From Batrachochytrium dendrobatidis JAM81 (taxonomy: Eukaryota; Chytridiomycota; Chytridiomycetes; Rhizophydiales), in NCBI RefSeq assembly GCF_000203795.2, contig NW_006281105.1, forward strand, positions 620,001-684,000: a stretch of 64,000 nucleotides of DNA, written 5' to 3'. Numbering within the stretch: the stretch's first letter is position 1; each line of letters opens with the position of its first letter. Positions 58,395 through 64,000 of the stretch are shown here, piece by piece. The notes below the pieces were generated by a model, which did no database searches, had not been told where the DNA came from, and worked only from the letters and a program-made list of their open reading frames with translations. Both the position numbers and the translations under genes were made by a program.

Positions 58395-59262
58395 GCCGTA
58401 TTCACGTAAAATAGACCATATCTTGCAGTGATTGACTCTTTGAAATAAACAATAGTTTAGTATGTGTTGTTTTTCCAGTACATATTGACTTGGATAGACG
58501 TCCTCAACTCGTTGGTGTCTGGAATTGATTGACACACAACCTCATTCTTTACTATACTCGAGTCATTTATGCTGGGTTAAAAATCGACAATATAGAGTAG
58601 TGTAATGTAGCTCCAATCTGCGCGCCGTTTGTTGAATGGTTGGTAAACCATATCTGATCAAATAGTTGTTTTGTGGAATGGAATACTGTCTAGAATAATA
58701 TGCGTGTTTTGGAATGTTGCATGTCATTGTTTAGAAAGTCTTGACAACTTGATCAGTTTTTAAACACACCGACCATTATAGGATACACAACCAAACTATA
58801 GTTTTAAACTGGTGTGTTACACCCTGCATTTTTGAGTTTATGGAATCATACATTGTGCGATCATCAGATTCATACATTGTAATCCAACATTTGTTTGGAT
58901 AGTGTCAATAAAATTCTGAACATATTCATTGTTGCCAATCTGTCCGACTCAAGAGTTGGTTTTTGTCGTAATATTATCATCAAGATCATTGACATTGTTG
59001 ACTGGTATTTGCGTTTGGAACGTCTCGTCATTCAAGTGTTGATGACCACAGGGTTGTTAAACCATCAATCAATCATTTGATGACAATCTATTATAAAAGA
59101 TAGATATTCATACGTAAAAGGACATATTTGGATGATAAACCAGCATAAACTGTTTGTGAACAATGGTTTCAAGAATACAATCTTGTTCAGTAAATTGGCA
59201 CTAATTCAACATGAGACTGTTTATTATGCATTTTAGCCTTTTTGATGCTCCCTTATGTGGAT
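58395..59262 (+). repeat. Truncated third protease unit, non-coding
   Basis: It repeats the first 0.87 kb of units 1 and 2, then switches abruptly to unrelated sequence after about 59262. No part of the protease ORF is present. It may be the remnant of a third unit whose gene was deleted, or the original donor of the 5' part. A 61-codon ORF at 58895-59080 is not open in the same form in units 1 and 2 and is not called. Confidence 0.85.
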
Positions 59263-59374
59263 GACTGCTTAACAAGTCATGTGATCAGACAAATGAAATT
59301 CAGAAATATGGAATTGATTGGCTGAATTACAAACAATTTTATCTGTTGTAGCGTAAAATATATTGCATTTTAAA

Positions 59375-60781
59375 ATGCCAGTAAGAAGGACAATCTTTAA
59401 TATTGGAGTGCAGTTATACAGTAGAGCTTCAATCAAACTCGGCAAGACACTTTCCTCCAACTTCACAGCATCATGCTTGTCACGTGTGATTGCACACAGA
59501 TTTCATTCAAATGCAATTCATTGCAAGATTCCATCCATCACTACCAAAAACATGCAGACTCCTACTCAAGTCAAATGCTTCTTTGACTCAAATGCCACAA
59601 ACACTTGCCAGTATATTGTTTGGGATAAAGGTTTGTGTGTGTTTAAAATTAATGTTTGATACTTTCAGTAGGTTTAACTATTAATGATCTATAGATACCA
59701 GCAAGGCTGCTATCATTGATCCTGTTATGGACTTTAGTCTGATTAATGGCAATGTTACTTTTGAACATGCCGATGAGTTGCTTGCCTTTGTTAAATCCAA
59801 CAACCTTGATGTTATTTACATCTTGGAAACTGTAGGTTTGCATTGAGATATGACTTTATGACCCCTTGAGTTTATTGTCGAGCAATGCTCTGATCACTGT
59901 AGTTAATCAGTTTTATATAATATACGACATAACAATATCTAGCATGCTCATGCAGATCATTTGACTAGTTCTCAGTATCTCAAAAAGCGTCTTGCATCTC
60001 ACCCTCCTGTAAGTTAATCTTGACTCTACAAACATGATGCTTCAACTTTTGTTTAGCAATCATAATTACTCACTATTTTGGCTCAGGTCTGTATTGGTGT
60101 TGGTATCACTCAAGTGCAAACTACTTTCAAAGAATTCTACAATCTCGACAATTCTTTTGCTACGGATGGTAGCCAGTTTGATTATTTGATAAAAGACAAA
60201 GAATCCCTTGCTCTGGGAAGTTTGAATATTGTGGCATTGCATACTCCTGGCCATACACCTGATCATACTGCATACCAAATTGGGGATGCTGTTTTTATTG
60301 GAGACAGTTTGTTCATGGTAAGCCATTATATCAAGACTCTTGCAAGACTAGTTAAATCATTCATGTTCTTAATTGTATTGATTTGATTGTTTTTAACTTT
60401 CAGCCGGATCTCGGAACTGCCAGATGTGATTTTCCTGGTGGAAGTGCCGAACAGCTCTACAATAGTATCCAAGAACGCTACTGGACACTTCCTCCTTCTA
60501 CACGCGTGTTTATTGGCCACGACTATCCTAATGGTCGCGAAGCAAGCTGGGAAACTACCATTAAAGAACAGCAAAGTGCCAATAAGCATGTTAATCTGTC
60601 TGTTGAAAAGTCTCAGTTTGTGCAGATGCGCACCACTCGTGATGCCACTTTGTCTACCCCAAAACTGCTGCATTTCTCACTCCAAGTAAATATGCGTGCT
60701 GGCAAATTTGAAGCTGTTGCTGGTAGCAATCAAACGTTGATGGTGAGATATCCTCTTCGCGTACCTGTCGGATCTCTCTGA
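59375..60781 (+). CDS. MBL-fold hydrolase, ETHE1-like persulfide dioxygenase family
   Basis: Five exons (59375-59630, 59695-59831, 59943-60008, 60087-60317, 60404-60781) give 355 residues. A basic, Ser/Arg-rich leader (MPVRRTIFNIGVQLYSRAS...RFHSNAIHCK) fits mitochondrial import. The metallo-beta-lactamase core begins VKCFFDSNATNTCQYIVWD and has the metal motif ETHAHADHLTSS (HxHxDH), then LHTPGHTPDHTAYQIGDAVFIGDSLF, split here by an intron, PDLGTARCDFPGGSAEQLYNSI and VFIGHDYPN. These features and the order TARCDFPGG are typical of ETHE1-like enzymes, which oxidise glutathione persulfide in mitochondrial sulfide clearance. The C-terminal extension ends VRYPLRVPVGSL, as in bacterial Blh-type members. 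An ATG at 59363 would add four residues. All introns are GT-AG. Confidence 0.9.
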
Positions 60782-60893
60782 TGAAATTGGTGTAGATATC
60801 TGGGAATCAACCTCAACTCTTTACATATGCCCAATAAACCAGTCAGTGTTTTTATACCAATTTTATTTCTAAATGCAGATTGAATAGACTATT

Positions 60894-62068
60894 TTATTTC
60901 TCTTGCATCTTTTTGATCACTTTTTTTGCTCGCTTGTACATAGTTTCCGTTGCTGCGACATTCAACACTTTCTTTTTGTCCAAGTCCTTTTCATCGCCGT
61001 CCTCCATTTCCGAATCTTTGTCATTATCATCTCCTGTCTTTCCGTCTTGTGTCTTTATGGCTTCTTTGGCTTTACGAACTTGTTCTAGAATCGTATTGGC
61101 CTCAACAATGGTTTCTTCCTTTGCACGAGCACCCATATCCTTCATATAACTTAATGCATCTTTAAACTGTTTTTCGGTCACCTAAATCATGTATGCCAGC
61201 AATTAATACTCGACATCAACGCATTGACTATAACCAAAAATGAACAGATTTCAAAACTCACCATGGCTTGGTAATATAAATTTCTCAAAATCCATATCTG
61301 CCGCACTTTTTGAAATTTCCATTGTTTGCGATTGTTGATGAATAGATCTAGATAGTCCATAGCAGCCTGTTTTGCTTTAAGATCTGGCTCATGATCGAGT
61401 TCATTTCCGCCCTTCTTTGATCGAGCCTTTTTATTAGTTGCCTTGGATGGTGGTGGAACAAGAGTTTGTTTGGCATTCTCAGTATCATTTTCATCAGCAG
61501 TTTTTTGAGCAACAGTTTCAATAGAAGTCGGTGCAGAATCATTGGACTCGATACTCGGATTGGGATTGGCAGATAAATTTAGCAATTCCTCTTCCAATTT
61601 GGCCTTGGACATGATTCGACGCTGTTTCTGCATGGCTTTACGGATCTCAACAGGCATTTTAGGCGTAGGCAATCTCTTGGCTACCTTGGCTGCTTCTGCT
61701 TCTGCTACTGCCGCTCTGCTTTCTGCTAGTATTTGATCTTCTCTATTTTGTCGCTCAGGATGGACTGTCATGGCTGCTGGTGGAGTCATAGAGACTTTAC
61801 TGGTGGACGATGCATTCTCTTCGCTAATCGGCAACCCCTGTCGCTGTAGCCATTGCTCCTTACGCTTTCTTTGCAACTCACTTCTCTGCTCTGCATCAAG
61901 TTGATGACGATGTACTGCAGCTGGCTCGTTGATTCGAGGAATGGGTGCTGCTACAGTGAATTCAGGAACTACTTCAGCGACCTCGGCTACATCTCCATCA
62001 TCATCAAATCGAATCTTTTTTGCAATACTAACTGACGCTGATCGATCCGCAACTCGTTTATCTGACAT
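60894..62068 (-). CDS. WKF-domain protein (C7orf50-like, probably nucleolar)
   Basis: Two exons (61262-62068, 60894-61181) give 364 residues. The N-terminal 220 residues are charged and disordered (basic and acidic tracts, SSTSKVSMTPPAAM, NKKARSKKGG). The conserved part is ALDYL-like AMDYLDLFINNRKQWKFQKVRQIWILRNLY followed by the join AM|VTEKQF and FKDALSYMKDMGARAKEETI, the WKF domain (DUF2373) found in human C7orf50. That family is nucleolar and its function is poorly known; a ribosome-biogenesis role is inference. The tail is Lys/Asp-rich and ends KKVIKKMQEK. The intron is GT-AG. The gene converges on the ETHE1-like gene, stops 112 bp apart. Confidence 0.85.
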
Positions 62069-62791
62069 TTAATTGTTGTCACTTTATTCTTGAAAAACTT
62101 TTTGAAATATTATTTTTGCATTAAAAATTGCATCTAGTCAAAATCAACTGTCTGGCCGTCAATGATCATTTCATCCAGCACATCATTCCAGACAATCGAT
62201 TTTGACCATCGGTAATGCTTAATTGAAATAAATGGTTTAGCCGCTACCTTTTCAATCTAAATTTGGAACCACATATGCACTGGCTATTCGGCAAAACTAT
62301 CTGAAAAAATCGATAGCTTTAAAATGATTGATTCAAGCTCTATGAATAAAATAAAAATTGTGGAAAGTAGTCTTGAATATAATTGTCAATCTACCTTGTC
62401 TTGTAATTCAAAAATAACCATCAGACAATGGTAAAATGGCAGCTAGCCAATTCTTTAAACATTTGTATAGATTTGGTACGATAAACTAATTTTTAAAGCA
62501 GTATTTGCTTCTAAAAGACACTGATAAATGCATGTTATTAGACTACGTTTACTACTCTCTAAACTAGAACGTAATTAAAGTATTTAGAATCCAGTTAATA
62601 CAGCCAATATTTTCACGTAAAATATACCTTTATCATTAGATATAAACTTTGAAGCCATAGTGTGGTTTAAATGATGCTAAAGTAACAATTTCAGCCTTGC
62701 TAGTCATCATACTGGCATTCTCAAATCGCGTCAGCAACTTCATCTTGCCTAAAAAACATTGACAGCATCGACATTCTTATCAACTAAAACT
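62069..62791. other. Intergenic 0.72 kb with a solo MITE terminus
   Basis: AT-rich divergent promoter between the WKF gene and the next plus-strand gene. A MITE-like terminus at 62601-62622 (CAGCCAATATTTTCACGTAA) follows TA at 62599-62600; no opposite end was found before 62792. No supported ORF. Confidence 0.45.
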
Positions 62792-64000
62792 ATGGAAAAC
62801 TCCAGAGACTCATTTGTCGGTCCAGGATATGTGGCTACTCGTTCAGATGCTCTTGAAATCCCAACACAAGAAAACTCGGCTTCATCATCTACCTCTTGGA
62901 CTGCTCCAGCACAATTGCTCTCAAATCATCCAGTAAATGAGTCTGATACAAGCACACCGCAGCCTGCTTCCAACATTGACACAAGCCAGTCATCTATAAA
63001 TCGCAATGGCTCTACTTCATTAACAGAAAATATATCAATTGACCCAGCTCCGCAAAAACGACTAAATATGCCTATTCCATCTATTTCTATTGCGCGGTCT
63101 AATCTGGACGATGGTGATATCAAGAAATCAGTAAATATGCAGCCTGTTGAAGGAAAAGTCCAAAGTGATGCACGCCATCACCATCACCATCACCATCATC
63201 TAAATGTAGAAGAAAAAGAAGGTGATATGCACGATATGCTCAAGTCTGACCGACGCTCACATCAAGGAAGTGTTGAAGTGATGAATCAACACATAGAATC
63301 TGGTAAATCTCACGAATCAGATACTCGTCATTCGACTTTAAAAGGTATGCCGTCGTCCAAAGAAACCAAAAGCAATGAAAACGTGGGTCAAAATAAATAT
63401 GTTGATGACAGCAGCAACGTGTATAGCTTTGATCACTTTTTGGTTTACACCAAGGCTGTCGAGTATCCTCGTCTGTTTAGCACGATTTGTGAAAAAAGAT
63501 TCATACTTAGATTTTTGCAGTCTGCATTTGCTACAAGTAAGATCATAAACATGGCTTTACACAAACTACTTGATATAATCAAATCATGTGCTTTAAAATA
63601 CTGCACGCTCACGTAAACTAACCAAAAGTCTATTTCAAACTTGAACACCATTATGTGAGTGTAGGTGCCTTTTCCGGAATGTTTGTTGCAGCTACCTGGA
63701 ATCATTATGGATCAGCAGCTGCAAGTGACTCTGGTTTGAATGTCATGTGCTTTACCTCTATTACAGCTCTAGTAAGATTGTGAATGGAGCAACTGATAAT
63801 TTTTACGACATTCAATAGACTTGTGATACTGGTATTGAATGATGGATCATTTACCTTTTGATTTTTTGCCAAATGACTTTTACCATTAGTTTGTGTCGCT
63901 TTGCTGTATGTATCTATATGCTTTTCCAGGATCGCTTGGTATTCCACCACATAGACACTGGCGATTTTCTGGAGTGGAAGTATCTATTGATGCAGTTCTT
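62792..64000 (+). CDS. 5' part of an unrecognised protein with an octahistidine tract (truncated by window edge)
   Basis: Exons 62792-63536, 63665-63733 and 63930 onward keep one frame through two GT-AG introns. The start ATG gives MENSRDSFVGPGYVATRSD. The first 200 residues are disordered, rich in Ser, Thr, Asn and His, with a run of eight histidines at 63176-63200. Then comes an ordered start, YSFDHFLVYTKAVEYPRLFSTICEKRF, continuing into a small-residue, aromatic segment (SAFSGMFVAATWNHYGSAAASDS) and GSLGIPPHRHWRFSGVEVSID at the edge. I do not recognise the family. The His tract could bind metal, but that is speculation. Confidence 0.6.

Larger units (their letters stand above)
51816..59262. 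repeat. Tandem segmental duplication: two 3.3 kb units plus a truncated third
   Basis: Unit 1 starts at 51816, unit 2 at 55100 and unit 3 at 58395. Each starts with GCCGTATTCACGTAA, the MITE terminus lacking its outermost bases, followed by AGACCATATCTTGCAGTG. Units 1 and 2 are 3284 and 3295 bp and nearly identical, with small indels. Each contains about 1.2 kb of non-coding DNA, then an S41-like protease gene. Unit 3 stops matching at about 59262 (after gatgctcccttatgtggat) and has no gene. The non-coding part contains MITE-like interior sequence (accaaactatagttttaaac; catacattgtgcgatcatcag). Confidence 0.92.

Noticed and set aside
58895..59080. 61-codon ORF in the truncated third protease unit
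   Set aside because: It depends on small indels, is not open in the same form in units 1 and 2, and has no recognisable feature.
59363..59374. Upstream ATG of the ETHE1-like gene as the definite start
   Set aside because: Both ATGs are in frame and only four residues apart; no data to prefer the longer form, so the second was used.

Overview
The window is nuclear DNA from a flagellated (zoospore-forming) fungus, most likely a chytrid close to Batrachochytrium. Three things point there. Fungal-type compact genes carry many short introns. A full outer-arm dynein gamma heavy chain, a nexin-dynein regulatory complex subunit (DRC2) and an axonemal-repeat protein require a motile flagellum. A tandem pair of secreted S41-type proteases fits the protease expansions known from Batrachochytrium; the genus call is inference. 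DNA is AT-rich, genes are tightly packed on both strands, and no tRNA, rRNA or CRISPR was seen.

Layout: 3-305 is the 3' end of an unknown gene and 739-1080 a small unknown gene. 1.4-8.3 kb is a run of housekeeping genes: FAHD1-like acylpyruvase, the membrin/Bos1 Golgi SNARE, deoxyhypusine hydroxylase, PET100, COQ7 and a 51-residue membrane protein. 9.2-14.8 kb is SPT6. 15.3-23.2 kb holds PEX2, importin-11 and NDUFS4. 23.4-28.0 kb holds DRC2, a REEP/DP1/HVA22 protein and a TMEM223-like protein. 28.1-42.4 kb is one dynein heavy chain gene (4521 residues, one exon of 11.7 kb). 43.3-45.9 kb is a repeat protein that looks axonemal, 46.2-50.1 kb an EDEM3-like GH47 protein with a PA domain, and 50.4-51.7 kb APRT. 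51.8-59.3 kb is a tandem array: two 3.3 kb units, each with one S41-like protease gene, plus a third unit that is only the 5' 0.87 kb. 59.4-64 kb has an ETHE1-like MBL-fold hydrolase, a WKF-domain (C7orf50-like) protein and the 5' part of an unknown protein with an octahistidine tract.

Two genome-level signals stand out. (1) A family of small inverted-repeat elements (MITEs, about 350-520 bp) has termini close to CAGCCGTATTCACGTAAAAT, mostly flanked by TA. There are six complete copies plus solo ends. They sit in divergent promoters, introns and 3' junctions; three end 35-40 bp before a start codon, one terminus supplies the start codon of the deoxyhypusine hydroxylase gene, and the ends mark the borders of the protease tandem array. 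Two near-identical copies also share 22 bp beyond the element, starting exactly at the splice donor of NDUFS4 intron 3, which raises the possibility of an introner-like element. (2) At least seven introns use GC-AG boundaries with an AG|GCAAG donor.

Functionally the window mixes mitochondrial and respiratory genes (PET100, COQ7, NDUFS4, TMEM223-like), flagellar genes (dynein heavy chain, DRC2, axonemal-repeat protein) and secretory-pathway genes (membrin, EDEM, REEP). There is no operon-like organisation. Exon limits were read by eye from splice signals, reading frame and known family sequences; where exon lengths sum to a multiple of three the model is firm.
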